Part shown: positions 1 through 8,135 of the stretch, in pieces
How positions within the stretch are numbered: position 1 is the stretch's first letter
Layout: each line of letters starts with the position of its first letter
Origin: Streptomyces iconiensis
Lineage (GTDB): Bacteria > Actinomycetota > Actinomycetes > Streptomycetales > Streptomycetaceae
DNA length: 64,000 nt
Assembly: GCF_028657195.3 (NCBI RefSeq)
Contig: NZ_JANCPR020000005.1
Location: forward strand, 186,001 to 250,000
Reading direction: 5' to 3'
The notes under the pieces: generated by a model
The model's input: the letters and a program-made list of their open reading frames with translations, nothing else
What the model was told of the DNA's origin: nothing
Databases searched by the model: none
Made by a program: the position numbers and the translations under genes

Positions 1-399
1 CTGCGCAAGGCGGGCAAGCTCAAGGAGGACCCCAAGGAGGTCGAGGCGCGCGAGGCCGTCGAGGCGGCCCGAGCCAAGCGGCAGCAGCCCAAGCGGCAGC
101 CGAAGTCGCGGCGCCAGACCGGTACGGGCGCAGCCAGCACGGCGGCTTCGGGTGCGGTGAAGGACGGCGCGGCCCACTCGTTGGAGAAGCAGGACACGAC
201 CGCTGAGACGGGGACGGCGAAGGACAGCGAGAAGAAGGCCGGGCCCAAGCCCTCGCAGCAGAAGCAGTCGGGTCAGAAGCAGCAGACAGGCCAGCAGAAG
301 TCCGGCCAGAAGCAGCAGGGCCAGCAGAAGTCGGGACAGAAGAAGTCCGGGCAGCAGCGCAAGGGCCCGCAGCGCCCCAAGCACCCGTCCAAGAAGTGA
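1..399 (+). CDS. yidC: Membrane protein insertase YidC, C-terminal end (partial)
   Basis: The window opens inside this gene, in frame 1. Only the last 132 residues are visible and they are cytoplasmic. They are extremely rich in Lys, Gln and Ala, with a repeated QQKSGQK-type motif at residues 80-120 of the fragment and a basic end (KHPSKK). YidC inserts proteins into the inner membrane, and Gram-positive YidC/Oxa1 proteins typically end in such a basic tail, which contacts the ribosome. The assignment rests mainly on context, because jag and rsmG follow directly as in the rpmH-rnpA-yidC-jag-rsmG order next to oriC; none of the membrane domain is in view. The stop overlaps the GTG start of jag by four bases. 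Confidence 0.8.
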   Translation: MRKAGKLKEDPKEVEAREAVEAARAKRQQPKRQPKSRRQTGTGAASTAASGAVKDGAAHSLEKQDTTAETGTAKDSEKKAGPKPSQQKQSGQKQQTGQQKSGQKQQGQQKSGQKKSGQQRKGPQRPKHPSKK

Positions 400-923
400 G
401 CACCGAAGGAGTCCCCGCCGTGACGGACACGACTGCCCCCGAAGAGGGCACCGACACCATGACCCGCCTGGAGCAGGAGGGTGAGATCGCGGCCGACTAC
501 CTCGAAGGACTTCTCGACATCGCCGATCTGGACGGCGACATCGACATGGACGTCGAGGCCGACCGCGCAGCGGTGTCGATCATCAGCGAGGGCTCGGCCC
601 GTGACCTGCAGAAGCTGGTCGGCCGGGATGGTGAGGTCCTGGAGGCACTTCAGGAGCTGACCCGTCTCGCCGTGAACCGCGAGACCGGCGACCGCAGCAG
701 GCTCATGCTGGACATCGCCGGGTTCCGCGCGCGCAAGCGTGAGGAGCTGGCGGAGCTGGGCGCGAAGGCGGCGCAGGAGGCGGAGAGCACCGGCGAGCCG
801 GTCAAGCTGCGGCCGATGACGCCCTTCGAGCGGAAGGTTGTCCACGACGCGGTGAAGGCCGCCGGACTGCGCAGTGAGTCCGAGGGCGAGGAACCGCAGC
901 GCTGCGTGGTCGTGCTCCCGTGA
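396..923 (+). CDS. jag: KH-R3H RNA-binding protein Jag (KhpB)
   Basis: This is a 175-residue cytoplasmic RNA-binding protein. An acidic N-terminal part is followed by a KH domain (about residues 45-105, with the motif LVGRDGEVLEALQEL) and an R3H domain (about 110-175) with the R-x3-H signature in FERKVVHD. Family members bind RNA and are linked to cell elongation and division in Gram-positive bacteria. The GTG start overlaps the yidC stop and the TGA overlaps the rsmG GTG, so the three genes are probably translationally coupled. It lacks the longer Jag_N region of Firmicutes, as is usual in actinobacteria. Confidence 0.9.
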   Translation: MSTEGVPAVTDTTAPEEGTDTMTRLEQEGEIAADYLEGLLDIADLDGDIDMDVEADRAAVSIISEGSARDLQKLVGRDGEVLEALQELTRLAVNRETGDRSRLMLDIAGFRARKREELAELGAKAAQEAESTGEPVKLRPMTPFERKVVHDAVKAAGLRSESEGEEPQRCVVVLP

Positions 924-1693
924 CGGAGCGATCGGAGGATCCGGAAGCGGAGGAGCAGGACGGGCTCGGGCTCGGGCCTGCTCCGGAGGCCGCACGCAAG
1001 GTCTTCGGTGAGAGCCTGCCCGATGTGGAGCGTTACGCCGAGCTGCTGGCCGATGTGGGCGTACGGCGTGGGCTGATCGGCCCGCGCGAGGTGCCGCGGC
1101 TGTGGGAGCGCCACCTGTTGAACTGCGTGGTGCTGTCCGAGGCGGTGCCCGAGGGCGTGACGGTCTGCGACGTGGGTTCGGGGGCCGGGCTGCCCGGCAT
1201 TCCGCTGGCGCTCGTACGGCCCGACCTCAAGATCACGCTGCTGGAGCCACTGCTGCGCCGTACGACCTTCCTGCAGGAGGTCGTGGAGCTGTTGGGCCTG
1301 GACCATGTGACGGTGATGCGGGGCCGCGCCGAAGAGGTGCTGGGCACGCTTCCGCCCGTGCATGTGGTGACGGCCCGTGCCGTGGCGCCGCTGGAGCGGC
1401 TGGCCGGCTGGGGCGTACCGCTGCTGCGGCCGTACGGCGAGATGGTGGCGATCAAGGGCGACACGGCCGAGGACGAGGTCAGGACGGCCCGGGACGCGCT
1501 GCACAAGCTCGGGGTCGTGGAGACCACCGTGGAGCAGATCGGCGAGGGCGTGGTGGACCCGCTCTCCACGGTCGTACGTGCCCGTGTGGGCGAGAGCCCC
1601 GGCGGTGTGCGCTTCGCGGCCAAGCGGGCCAAGGCGGCGAAGGTGGCCCGTGCGGGGAGTCGCTCCCCGCGCGCTGGGCGCCGTCGGCGCTGA
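920..1693 (+). CDS. rsmG: 16S rRNA (guanine-N7) methyltransferase RsmG (GidB)
   Basis: A 257-residue methyltransferase that makes m7G in the 530 loop of 16S rRNA from S-adenosylmethionine. The SAM-binding glycine-rich motif VGSGAGLPGIPLAL lies near residues 92-105, followed by an acidic turn (LLEPLLRR) typical of Rossmann-fold methyltransferases. In known family members, loss of RsmG gives low-level streptomycin resistance. The C-terminus carries an extra basic tail (KRAKAAKVARAGSRSPRAGRR). The GTG start overlaps the jag stop by four bases. A strong hairpin 80 bases downstream probably ends the operon. Confidence 0.93.
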   Translation: MTERSEDPEAEEQDGLGLGPAPEAARKVFGESLPDVERYAELLADVGVRRGLIGPREVPRLWERHLLNCVVLSEAVPEGVTVCDVGSGAGLPGIPLALVRPDLKITLLEPLLRRTTFLQEVVELLGLDHVTVMRGRAEEVLGTLPPVHVVTARAVAPLERLAGWGVPLLRPYGEMVAIKGDTAEDEVRTARDALHKLGVVETTVEQIGEGVVDPLSTVVRARVGESPGGVRFAAKRAKAAKVARAGSRSPRAGRRRR

Positions 1694-1771
1694 GGCGGAA
1701 GCAGGCGCCGACAGCGGCCGTCGCTCCTGGCTCGTGCGGAGGTATGGGCGCCGGTCATTGTCACGTCGTAG

Positions 1772-1799
1772 GTAAGGGGACCCCACGGGGTCCCCTTAC
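1772..1799. terminator. Strong hairpin terminator after rsmG
   Basis: A perfect inverted repeat with 13-base arms (GTAAGGGGACCCC / GGGGTCCCCTTAC) and a two-base centre lies 78 bases after the rsmG stop. No T-run follows, as is common for Streptomyces terminators. It separates the yidC-jag-rsmG operon from parAB. The rest of the 327-base gap up to the chosen parA start holds the first parS site. Confidence 0.8.
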
Positions 1800-1868
1800 T
1801 CCATAAAAGCCCTTAAGACTACGCATGACGGAGTGTCGCGGCTCGATGTCCGCAGGGCGCGTGCATCG

Positions 1869-1884
1869 TGTTTCACGTGAAACG
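1869..1884. promoter_or_regulatory. parS: parS site 1 (upstream of parA)
   Basis: The core GTTTCACGTGAAAC is complete at 1870-1883, with one flanking base off the symmetrical 16-mer TGTTTCACGTGAAACA. This is the known Streptomyces ParB-binding consensus. It lies about 140 bases before the chosen parA start. Confidence 0.93.
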
Positions 1885-2020
1885 CCGCTCACTTCTGCAC
1901 GGAATCATCAGCAGGGGCCGCGCCGCCGCCGGAGCGCGTGGCCGCACCGCCTATGAGCCCCGTTCCGGGGTGGATTCGTCCACAACGGAGCGGGGCTCGC
2001 TGGTTCATGGGACCGAAAGC

Positions 2021-3148
2021 ATGGGAGGCTCTGTTCATAGCGAGCCTGATGTTGAGGAGAGTGAACCGTTGCGGTCCGACGCCAACATCGCGGGACCGAT
2101 GACCGATCCGGTCCCCGGCCCCCGGTCCGAACCAGGGGATACCAGCGCGGGAGGGATGCCCCCCCGCGGTGACGCGGCACGTGAAACGCCGCCCCCGATG
2201 GATGACACACCGATCGGCCGCGCCGCCCAGCAGGCGGTGGAGGCGATGAACCGCGCGGGCGAGGGCCTCCCCAGGCCGGCCCAGACGCGGATCATGGTCG
2301 TCGCCAATCAGAAGGGTGGCGTCGGCAAGACCACGACGACGGTGAACCTCGCCGCCTCGCTGGCCCTGCACGGCGCCCGTGTCCTGGTGGTCGACCTCGA
2401 CCCTCAGGGCAACGCCTCCACCGCGCTGGGGGTCGACCACCACTCCGAGGTGCCGTCGATCTACGACGTCCTGGTGGAGAGCAAGCCGCTCTCCGAGGTC
2501 GTGCAGCCGGTGCCGGACGTGGAGGGGCTCTTCTGCGCGCCCGCCACCATCGATCTCGCCGGTGCGGAGATCGAGTTGGTGTCGCTGGTCGCGCGGGAGA
2601 GCCGCCTTCAGCGTGCCATCGAGGCATATGAGCAGCCGCTGGACTACATCCTCATCGACTGCCCGCCCTCACTCGGCCTGCTGACCGTGAACGCACTGGT
2701 CGCGGGGGCCGAGGTGCTGATCCCGATCCAGTGCGAGTACTACGCCCTGGAGGGGCTCGGCCAGCTGCTGCGGAACGTGGAGCTGGTGCGCGGGCACCTC
2801 AACACCCAGCTGCATGTCTCGACGATCATCCTGACGATGTACGACGGCCGTACGCGGCTGGCTTCGCAGGTGGCGGAGGAGGTGCGCAGCCACTTCGGCA
2901 GAGAGGTCCTGCGGACCAACATCCCGCGCTCGGTCCGGATTTCCGAGGCGCCCAGCTACGGACAGACGGTGCTCACCTATGACCCGGGCTCCAGCGGTTC
3001 GCTCTCCTATCTGGAGGCGGCCCGGGAGATCGCGCTGCGGGACCCGCATGTCGAGCAGGCACAGCAGGCACAGCACGAGCGACAGCTTCAGCAGTCACAA
3101 GAACAGCAGCTACAACAGCACGGCAGTATGTCGGAGGGGACTCAGTGA
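2021..3148 (+). CDS. parA: Chromosome-partitioning ATPase ParA
   Basis: A 375-residue ParA/Soj-type ATPase that works with ParB to segregate chromosomes, and in Streptomyces to organise them in aerial hyphae and at tips. The deviant Walker A motif KGGVGKTTT is near residue 110, followed by DLDPQGNAS, a Walker B-type LIDCPPSLG, and a Gln-rich C-terminal tail. The ATG at 2021 was chosen because it begins [14 protein letters not shown], which I remember as the form of Streptomyces ParA starts. An in-frame GTG at 1868 would lengthen the protein by 51 residues but places the start inside parS site 1. A half-destroyed parS lies inside the gene at 2174-2187. The stop overlaps the parB start. Confidence 0.92.
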   Translation: MGGSVHSEPDVEESEPLRSDANIAGPMTDPVPGPRSEPGDTSAGGMPPRGDAARETPPPMDDTPIGRAAQQAVEAMNRAGEGLPRPAQTRIMVVANQKGGVGKTTTTVNLAASLALHGARVLVVDLDPQGNASTALGVDHHSEVPSIYDVLVESKPLSEVVQPVPDVEGLFCAPATIDLAGAEIELVSLVARESRLQRAIEAYEQPLDYILIDCPPSLGLLTVNALVAGAEVLIPIQCEYYALEGLGQLLRNVELVRGHLNTQLHVSTIILTMYDGRTRLASQVAEEVRSHFGREVLRTNIPRSVRISEAPSYGQTVLTYDPGSSGSLSYLEAAREIALRDPHVEQAQQAQHERQLQQSQEQQLQQHGSMSEGTQ

Positions 3149-4488
3149 GCGAGCGACGTAGGGGCCTGGGGCGAGGGCTCGGTGCGCTGATCCCGGCCGC
3201 GCCCAGTTCTGCGGACAGCGCGGAGCCGGCACAGAAGGAGAGCCAGGGCGGCCCGGTGCAGTCGGGCACGGGGCAGGCGTCCACCTCCCCCAGCGCCGTT
3301 CCCGTCCTCACACCGGAGCGCGGCTCCCGCGGGGTGGCGGCTGCCAAAGTGGCGGCGCTGGCACAGGCCGACAGCCAGAGCGACGAGCGGAACGGGACCG
3401 AGCGGAACGGGACCGAGCGCAACGGGAGCGACCGGAACGGCGCTGAGCGCAACGGCGCCGCCGTTTCACGTGAAACCGATTCGCCGGGCGGCATGGACGA
3501 TGTGATCGATGCGGCGGGCGGCGAGGTGGCCGGAGCGCACTTCGCCGAGATCCCGATCGGGGACGTCACCCCGAACCCGCGCCAGCCGCGTGAGGTCTTC
3601 GACGAGGACGCTCTGGCCGAGTTGGTGACCTCCATCAAGGAGGTGGGCCTGCTCCAGCCCGTCGTCGTACGGCAGACAGGCCCTGAGCAGTATGAACTGA
3701 TCATGGGCGAGCGCCGCTGGCGGGCCTGCCGTGAGGCGGGGCTGGAGCGGATTCCCGCGATCGTTCGCGCTACGGACGACGAGAAGCTGCTGCTCGACGC
3801 ACTGCTGGAGAACCTGCACAGGGCGCAGCTGAACCCACTGGAAGAGGCAGCCGCCTACGACCAGTTGCTCAAGGACTTCAACTGCACGCACGATCAGCTC
3901 GCGGACCGTATCGGCCGCTCGCGTCCGCAGGTGTCGAACACGCTTCGGTTGCTGCGGCTCTCTCCTTCGGTGCAGCGTCGGGTGGCGGCCGGGGTGCTCT
4001 CGGCCGGGCATGCGCGGGCGCTGCTGTCCGTGGAGGACGGCGAGGAGCAGGACAGGCTCGCGCATCGGATCGTGGCCGAAGGGCTGTCGGTACGGGCGGT
4101 CGAGGAGATCGTGACGCTCCTGGGCAGCAAGCCGAAGAGCTCGCAGAAGTCCAAGGGCCCGAGGGCGGGCGCACGGGTCTCCCCCGCGCTGGACCACCTG
4201 GCAGGCCGGCTCTCGGACCGCTTCGAGACCCGGGTGAAGGTCGACCTGGGGCAGAAGAAGGGCAAGATCGTTGTTGAGTTCGCCTCGATGGACGATCTGG
4301 AGCGCATCCTGGGCCAGTTGGCCCCGGGCGAGGGCCGGGTGCTGGAACAGCAGCTGACGGACCCTGACGAGACGGCCTCCGCAGACGGCGACTCCGAGGA
4401 GGGGGCGTCCGGCGAGGCGATCTCCCCGGAGCGGGCATCCGAGGAATCGCGGAGGGTCTCCAAGGAGGGGGCTTCCAAAGAGGCGTAG
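3145..4488 (+). CDS. parB: Chromosome-partitioning protein ParB
   Basis: A 447-residue parS-binding CTPase-family protein that loads and spreads from parS and forms the segregation complex with ParA. The N-terminus ([14 protein letters not shown]) is the usual ParA-interacting segment. Residues 81-105 are five ERNGT-like pentapeptides, followed by a parS site encoding VSRET. The ParB/Srx fold starts near residue 130, with GERRWRAC (CTP/phosphate-binding motif) and [17 protein letters not shown] helix-turn-helix ([23 protein letters not shown]) and a dimerisation domain follow. The C-terminus ends in an acidic, Ser/Glu-rich tail ([19 protein letters not shown]) that family members need not have. 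The GTG start overlaps the parA stop, so the genes are coupled. Confidence 0.95.
   Translation: MSERRRGLGRGLGALIPAAPSSADSAEPAQKESQGGPVQSGTGQASTSPSAVPVLTPERGSRGVAAAKVAALAQADSQSDERNGTERNGTERNGSDRNGAERNGAAVSRETDSPGGMDDVIDAAGGEVAGAHFAEIPIGDVTPNPRQPREVFDEDALAELVTSIKEVGLLQPVVVRQTGPEQYELIMGERRWRACREAGLERIPAIVRATDDEKLLLDALLENLHRAQLNPLEEAAAYDQLLKDFNCTHDQLADRIGRSRPQVSNTLRLLRLSPSVQRRVAAGVLSAGHARALLSVEDGEEQDRLAHRIVAEGLSVRAVEEIVTLLGSKPKSSQKSKGPRAGARVSPALDHLAGRLSDRFETRVKVDLGQKKGKIVVEFASMDDLERILGQLAPGEGRVLEQQLTDPDETASADGDSEEGASGEAISPERASEESRRVSKEGASKEA
3385..3459 (+). repeat. Five 15-bp tandem repeats inside parB
   Basis: Units start at 3385, 3400, 3415, 3430 and 3445. The first two are identical (GAGCGGAACGGGACC) and the others differ by 2-5 bases. 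They encode [20 protein letters not shown] and ERNGA in the flexible linker between the ParA-interacting N-terminus and the DNA-binding core. Copy number is probably variable between strains. Confidence 0.9.
3463..3476. promoter_or_regulatory. parS: parS site 2 (inside parB)
   Basis: The complete 14-bp core GTTTCACGTGAAAC lies within the parB coding frame, where it reads VSRET, immediately after the pentapeptide repeats. Confidence 0.93.
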
Positions 4489-4505
4489 AGCCGCAAAAGC
4501 CGCCG

Positions 4506-4554
4506 ACGAGCTGTCGCCCCGTGGATACGATGGATCCATGGGGCGACAGCTCGT
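4506..4554. promoter_or_regulatory. Perfect hairpin spanning the start codon of the acetyltransferase gene
   Basis: The 15-base arms ACGAGCTGTCGCCCC (4506-4520) and GGGGCGACAGCTCGT (4540-4554) are exactly complementary with a 19-base loop. The right arm contains the G of the ATG at 4538 and codons 2-6. In a transcript that reads through from parB the start would be partly sequestered, and the hairpin could also act as a terminator. A -10-like TACGAT at 4526-4531 in the loop lies six bases before the ATG, so a leaderless transcript free of the left arm is possible. Confidence 0.6.
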
Positions 4555-5155
4555 TCCGCTTACGCTGGACAACCTCCCGGATCTGCCCAAGCGCTGCCGC
4601 GCATGTGTCTTCTGGGAGCTGGACCCGGTCAGCGGTGAGGCGGCGGCGAAGACGGGGCGGCCGGATCTGGAGAAGGAAGCCTGGATCTCGGCCGTGCTGC
4701 TGGAGTGGGGTTCCTGCGGGCGGGTCGTGCGGGTGGACGAGGCGCCCGTCGGGTTCGTTCTCTACGCGCCCCCGGCGTACGTGCCGCGCTCCTTCGCCTT
4801 CCCCACCAGCCCTGTCTCGCCCGATGCCGTGCTGCTGATGACGGCCTGGCTGGCACCGGGCTTCCAGGGGCAGGGACTGGGGCGGGTGATCGTGCAGACG
4901 GTGGCGAAGGATCTGCTGCGGCGGGGGGTCAAGGCCATCGAGGCGTTCGGGGACGCGCGCTGGAAGGAACCGAGCTGTCTGCTGCCCGCCGAGCATCTGC
5001 TGGCGGTCGGCTTCAAGACCGTACGGTCGCACCCGCGCTATCCGCGTCTCCGGCTCGAACTGCGCTCGACCGTGTCGTGGCGTGAGGACATGGAGCGGGC
5101 GCTGGATCAGCTGCTGGGTGCCGTACAGAAGGAACCCGCGCTCCGGCCGCTCTAG
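4538..5155 (+). CDS. GNAT-family N-acetyltransferase
   Basis: A 205-residue protein with the acetyl-CoA-binding core motif of GNAT enzymes: TAWLAPGFQGQGLGRVIVQTVAKDL near residues 104-128, where QGQGLG is the Q/R-x2-G-x-G/A loop. It probably transfers an acetyl group to a small molecule or protein amine; the substrate cannot be told. There is no clear Shine-Dalgarno sequence before the ATG, which lies inside a hairpin. The gene follows parB in the same direction and converges on trxA across a palindromic terminator. Confidence 0.75.
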   Translation: MGRQLVPLTLDNLPDLPKRCRACVFWELDPVSGEAAAKTGRPDLEKEAWISAVLLEWGSCGRVVRVDEAPVGFVLYAPPAYVPRSFAFPTSPVSPDAVLLMTAWLAPGFQGQGLGRVIVQTVAKDLLRRGVKAIEAFGDARWKEPSCLLPAEHLLAVGFKTVRSHPRYPRLRLELRSTVSWREDMERALDQLLGAVQKEPALRPL

Positions 5156-5230
5156 TTGAGGAAACAGTTGAGGGCCGACCGGTCCGCTTGCGGGTCGGGC
5201 AGAAGACGGCGCTCGCGTGGGGGAAAACAG

Positions 5231-5270
5231 CTGTGGGGTCGCCGTTTCACGTGAAACGGCGACCCCACAG
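5231..5270. terminator. parS: 40-bp perfect palindrome containing parS site 3; bidirectional terminator
   Basis: The 40 bases are an exact palindrome: each 20-base half is the reverse complement of the other (CTGTGGGGTCGCCGTTTCAC in the left half). The central 14 bases (5244-5257) are a complete parS core. It sits between the convergent acetyltransferase and trxA genes, 18 bases after the trxA stop. Reading toward trxA's 3' side, CTGTTTTCCC follows the stem, giving a short U-run. It should therefore work as a terminator and as a ParB site. Confidence 0.88.
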
Positions 5271-5288
5271 GCCGGTGAGCGGTGTCCT

Positions 5289-5618
5289 TCAGCCGATGAA
5301 CTCGGCGAGGTCCTTCTCGATGGCGGCCTTCGGCTTGGCGCCGACGATGGTCTTGACGACCTCGCCGCCCTTGTAGACGTTCATCGTCGGGATCGACATG
5401 ATGCCGTACTTGGCGGCCACGCCCGGGTTCTCGTCGATGTTCAGCTTCACGACCGTCAGCTTCTCCGTGTGCTCGGCCGCGATGGCCTCCAGCGACGGAG
5501 CGATCTGACGGCACGGGCCGCACCAGGCCGCCCAGAAGTCGACCAGCACAGGCTTGTCGCTCTTGAGGACGACCTCATCGAAGTCGGCGTCGGTCGCGGT
5601 CACAGTGGCACCGGACAT
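5289..5618 (-). CDS. trxA: Thioredoxin
   Basis: A 109-residue classical thioredoxin, a cytoplasmic disulfide reductase recharged by TrxB. The active site WCGPC is at residues 32-36 (Cys33, Cys36). The cis-proline region is in IMSIPTMNVYKGGE. The length is exactly normal. It lies 93 bases downstream of trxB on the same strand. The sigM-antiSigma-trxB-trxA order is shared with mycobacteria. Confidence 0.97.
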   Translation of the reverse strand: MSGATVTATDADFDEVVLKSDKPVLVDFWAAWCGPCRQIAPSLEAIAAEHTEKLTVVKLNIDENPGVAAKYGIMSIPTMNVYKGGEVVKTIVGAKPKAAIEKDLAEFIG

Positions 5619-5711
5619 GGCGGTTCTCCTCTTTCTTGGTGTGCTTCAGGTGCTACAGGTGGCGAGCGCGGCGGAGGGTGCGAGGTGTGGACGGAGCCCT
5701 TGGGCTTCCGC

Positions 5712-6692
5712 TCAGACCGTCGCGGTCTCCTTCTCCGGCTCGGGGGTCTGCTCGCTGTCGCTGAGGGCGGCGAGATAGCGCTCGGCGTCCAGCGCGGCGG
5801 AGCAGCCGGTGCCGGCCGCGGTGATGGCCTGCCGGTACGTGTGGTCAACGACGTCGCCTGCCGCGAAGACGCCGGGGACGTTGGTGCGGGTCGAGGGCGC
5901 ATCCACCATGAGGTACCCGTCCTCGTCGAGGTTGAGCACCCCCTGGAACAGCTCGACGCGGGGGTCGTGGCCGATGGCGACGAACAGGCCGGTCACGTCC
6001 AGCTCGCGGGTCTCGCCGTTCTCGGTGTCCCGCAGCGTCAGCCCGGAGAGCTTGCCCTCCTTGCTGTGGATCTCGGCGACCTCGCTGTTCCACGCGAACT
6101 TGATCTTCGGGTCGGCGAAGGCGCGCTCCTGCATGGCCTTCGAGGCACGCAGGGTGTCGCGGCGGTGGACGATGGTCACCGAGTCGGCGAAGCGGGAGAG
6201 GAAGGTCGCCTCCTCCATCGCCGTGTCGCCGCCGCCGATCACGGCGATGTTCTGCTCGCGGAAGAAGAAGCCGTCGCAGGTCGCGCAGTACGAGACGCCC
6301 CGTCCGGACAGCTCGTCCTCCATGGGCAGTCCGAGCTTGCGGTGCTGGGAGCCGGTGCTGACGATCACGGTCTTCGCACGGTGGACGGTGCCTGCGGAGT
6401 CGGTGACGGTCTTGATCTCACCGGAGAGGTCGACGCTGGTGACATCGTCCGGGATCAGCTCGGCACCGAAACGCTCCGCCTGGGCGCGCATGTTGTCCAT
6501 CAGCTCCGGGCCCATGATGCCCTCTTGGAACCCGGGGAAGTTCTCCACATCGGTGGTGTTCATCAGCGCGCCGCCTGCGGTCACGGAGCCTTCGAACACC
6601 AGCGGCTTCAGCGACGCGCGTGCGGTGTAGAGCGCGGCCGTGTATCCGGCGGGGCCCGAGCCGATGATGATGACGTTACGGACGTCGCTCAC
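5712..6692 (-). CDS. trxB: Thioredoxin reductase (NADPH)
   Basis: A 326-residue flavoprotein that passes electrons from NADPH through FAD to thioredoxin. The FAD-binding [16 protein letters not shown] is at residues 11-26, the redox-active CATC at 136-139, the NADPH-binding [10 protein letters not shown] at about 153-162 and the C-terminal FAD motif GVFAAGDV near 280. The last 20 residues ([16 protein letters not shown]) are an acidic tail beyond the usual end. It is transcribed toward trxA and probably as one unit with the upstream sigma/anti-sigma pair or from its own promoter in the 105-base gap. Confidence 0.96.
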   Translation of the reverse strand: MSDVRNVIIIGSGPAGYTAALYTARASLKPLVFEGSVTAGGALMNTTDVENFPGFQEGIMGPELMDNMRAQAERFGAELIPDDVTSVDLSGEIKTVTDSAGTVHRAKTVIVSTGSQHRKLGLPMEDELSGRGVSYCATCDGFFFREQNIAVIGGGDTAMEEATFLSRFADSVTIVHRRDTLRASKAMQERAFADPKIKFAWNSEVAEIHSKEGKLSGLTLRDTENGETRELDVTGLFVAIGHDPRVELFQGVLNLDEDGYLMVDAPSTRTNVPGVFAAGDVVDHTYRQAITAAGTGCSAALDAERYLAALSDSEQTPEPEKETATV

Positions 6693-6797
6693 GGGAGTCT
6701 TCCTTGTCTGCCGACTGCTTACCGGGATCTTCTGCCGAGGCTTTCACCTCATCCAACGGATCCTACGGGGCAGACATTCCCGTGCCACGAGGGCGTG

Positions 6798-8135
6798 TCA
6801 CCCGCGCGGGTACGTGCGCTTGAGGAGCACTTTTCCCGGGCCTGACGGGTCCGCGCTCACGCAGGACGGGTCGACCACATAGGCGTCAACGCGCCGGGGA
6901 TCACCGCCCTCGTGCGGCAGCACCAGGAGGTATCCGGAGTGGCCCTCGTACGAGGCGTGGGCGTCGACCGCGAGCGGGCTCTCGTCGCGGTGGATGCCGT
7001 CGCGGACACAGGAGGGGGCTGCGCCCATGCCGCCGGCCCTGTCCTCCCGGAGCGTGGTGTCCCCGCTGGGGCTCCGCTTGGTGTCGACCGTCGGCGGGTC
7101 GGAGGGCTTCCCCGGCTCCGCGTTCGATCCGCTCTCTGAGGGGGCACCGCTGTCCTGGCGGGCGAGGAGACTCTGGACACGCTGCTTCAGCTGACGGTCA
7201 CCCTCGGCGTCGGACTTCGCGCTCTTCCCGGAGCCGTCCTTGGACGCCTGGTCCGAACTGGCCTCCACCCCCTGGGGGTTGCCGCTGAGCGACTGGATCG
7301 TGATGCCGCCGATGCTGAGTACGGCGACCGAGGCAGCGGCGATGAGCGTGGCCGTACGCCAGCGCCGGGCCCGGCGTCGTCCGCTCGTACGGGAGGCACG
7401 CCCCGGCCCTGTGGCGCCGGACGCGTGTCCGGGCGGACGGTCGGAGCTCCGTGTTTCACGTGAAACATCGGCGGGGGCGGGGTCTCCGGCAGAGCCGGCG
7501 TCCACGGGAGCGGCGTCGGCCGTGAGCGGGTCGGCGTCGGCAGGAGCGGCACCGGCCGTGAGCGGGCCGGCGTCAAGGGGGGTGGCGTCGGCGGAACCGG
7601 CGTCGATCGGGTCGGGGACAGCGGCATCGTCGGCGGCGTCGGCGGCGTCGGCGGAGCTGGGGCGCGACTCGGCCGCGGCTGCCGGGGCCGCCGTTTCGGG
7701 CTCCGGGCTCTCCAGGTGGTCTGGGGTGCCCGAGCGCTCCGGGTGATCCTGGCGCTCCTCGCGCTCCGTTTCACGTGAAACGGAGACGGGGGCAGTGGCG
7801 GTGGCGGTGGGATCGGCGTCTGCGTCGGGGTCCCCGTCCGGGTCTCGGGCCGGGGGGACAGTTGCGTCGAGCAGGGCTTCGGCGGCGAGCGCCGCGTCGA
7901 TCCGGCTCGCGATGTCCTCCGGCATCCGGACCGTGCCAGGCAGGGTGCCGAGCGTGTCGCGGATCTCGTCCAGTGAGGTACGTACGTCGGCGCACAGCTC
8001 GCAGTGCGAAAGATGGGTGCGAACGGCCTCCTGCCGCTCGACGGGCAGGATCCCCTCGGTGAGGGCTGAGATCTCGGTGACTTCCGGGTGCTCGTCCTGA
8101 CCGGATGCGTCGGACGTGGAAGGAGTCGATGTCAT
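6798..8135 (-). CDS. Anti-sigma factor for SigM (zinc-finger type, membrane-anchored)
   Basis: A 445-residue protein. The N-terminal 60 residues form a ZAS-type anti-sigma domain with H-x3-C-x2-C (His41, Cys45, Cys48). A very long low-complexity Ala/Asp/Pro/Ser linker follows, with repeats of the DAGPLTAGAAPADADPL type. A single membrane helix (TLIAAASVAVLSIGGITI, about 265-285) and an extracytoplasmic domain complete it. It should hold the sigma factor inactive until an envelope or redox signal arrives. Start and sigma-factor stop overlap by four bases (ATGA), indicating translational coupling. Two parS sites lie in the linker-coding part, both reading VSRET. The N-terminal domain is secure; the signal sensed is unknown. 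Confidence 0.85.
   Translation of the reverse strand: MTSTPSTSDASGQDEHPEVTEISALTEGILPVERQEAVRTHLSHCELCADVRTSLDEIRDTLGTLPGTVRMPEDIASRIDAALAAEALLDATVPPARDPDGDPDADADPTATATAPVSVSRETEREERQDHPERSGTPDHLESPEPETAAPAAAAESRPSSADAADAADDAAVPDPIDAGSADATPLDAGPLTAGAAPADADPLTADAAPVDAGSAGDPAPADVSRETRSSDRPPGHASGATGPGRASRTSGRRRARRWRTATLIAAASVAVLSIGGITIQSLSGNPQGVEASSDQASKDGSGKSAKSDAEGDRQLKQRVQSLLARQDSGAPSESGSNAEPGKPSDPPTVDTKRSPSGDTTLREDRAGGMGAAPSCVRDGIHRDESPLAVDAHASYEGHSGYLLVLPHEGGDPRRVDAYVVDPSCVSADPSGPGKVLLKRTYPRG
7452..7467. promoter_or_regulatory. parS: parS site 4 (inside the anti-sigma gene)
   Basis: A full 16-bp consensus, TGTTTCACGTGAAACA, which reads VSRET on the minus strand within the linker of the anti-sigma factor. 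Confidence 0.95.
7768..7781. promoter_or_regulatory. parS: parS site 5 (inside the anti-sigma gene)
   Basis: A complete 14-bp core, with symmetry extended to a 22-bp perfect palindrome (CTCC...GGAG flanks, 7764-7785). It also reads VSRET in the anti-sigma frame, 315 bp from site 4. Confidence 0.93.

Noticed and set aside
1868..2020. Longer ParA starting at GTG 1868
   Set aside because: That start lies inside parS site 1 and the extra 51 residues do not look like ParA; the ATG at 2021 matches the remembered family start.
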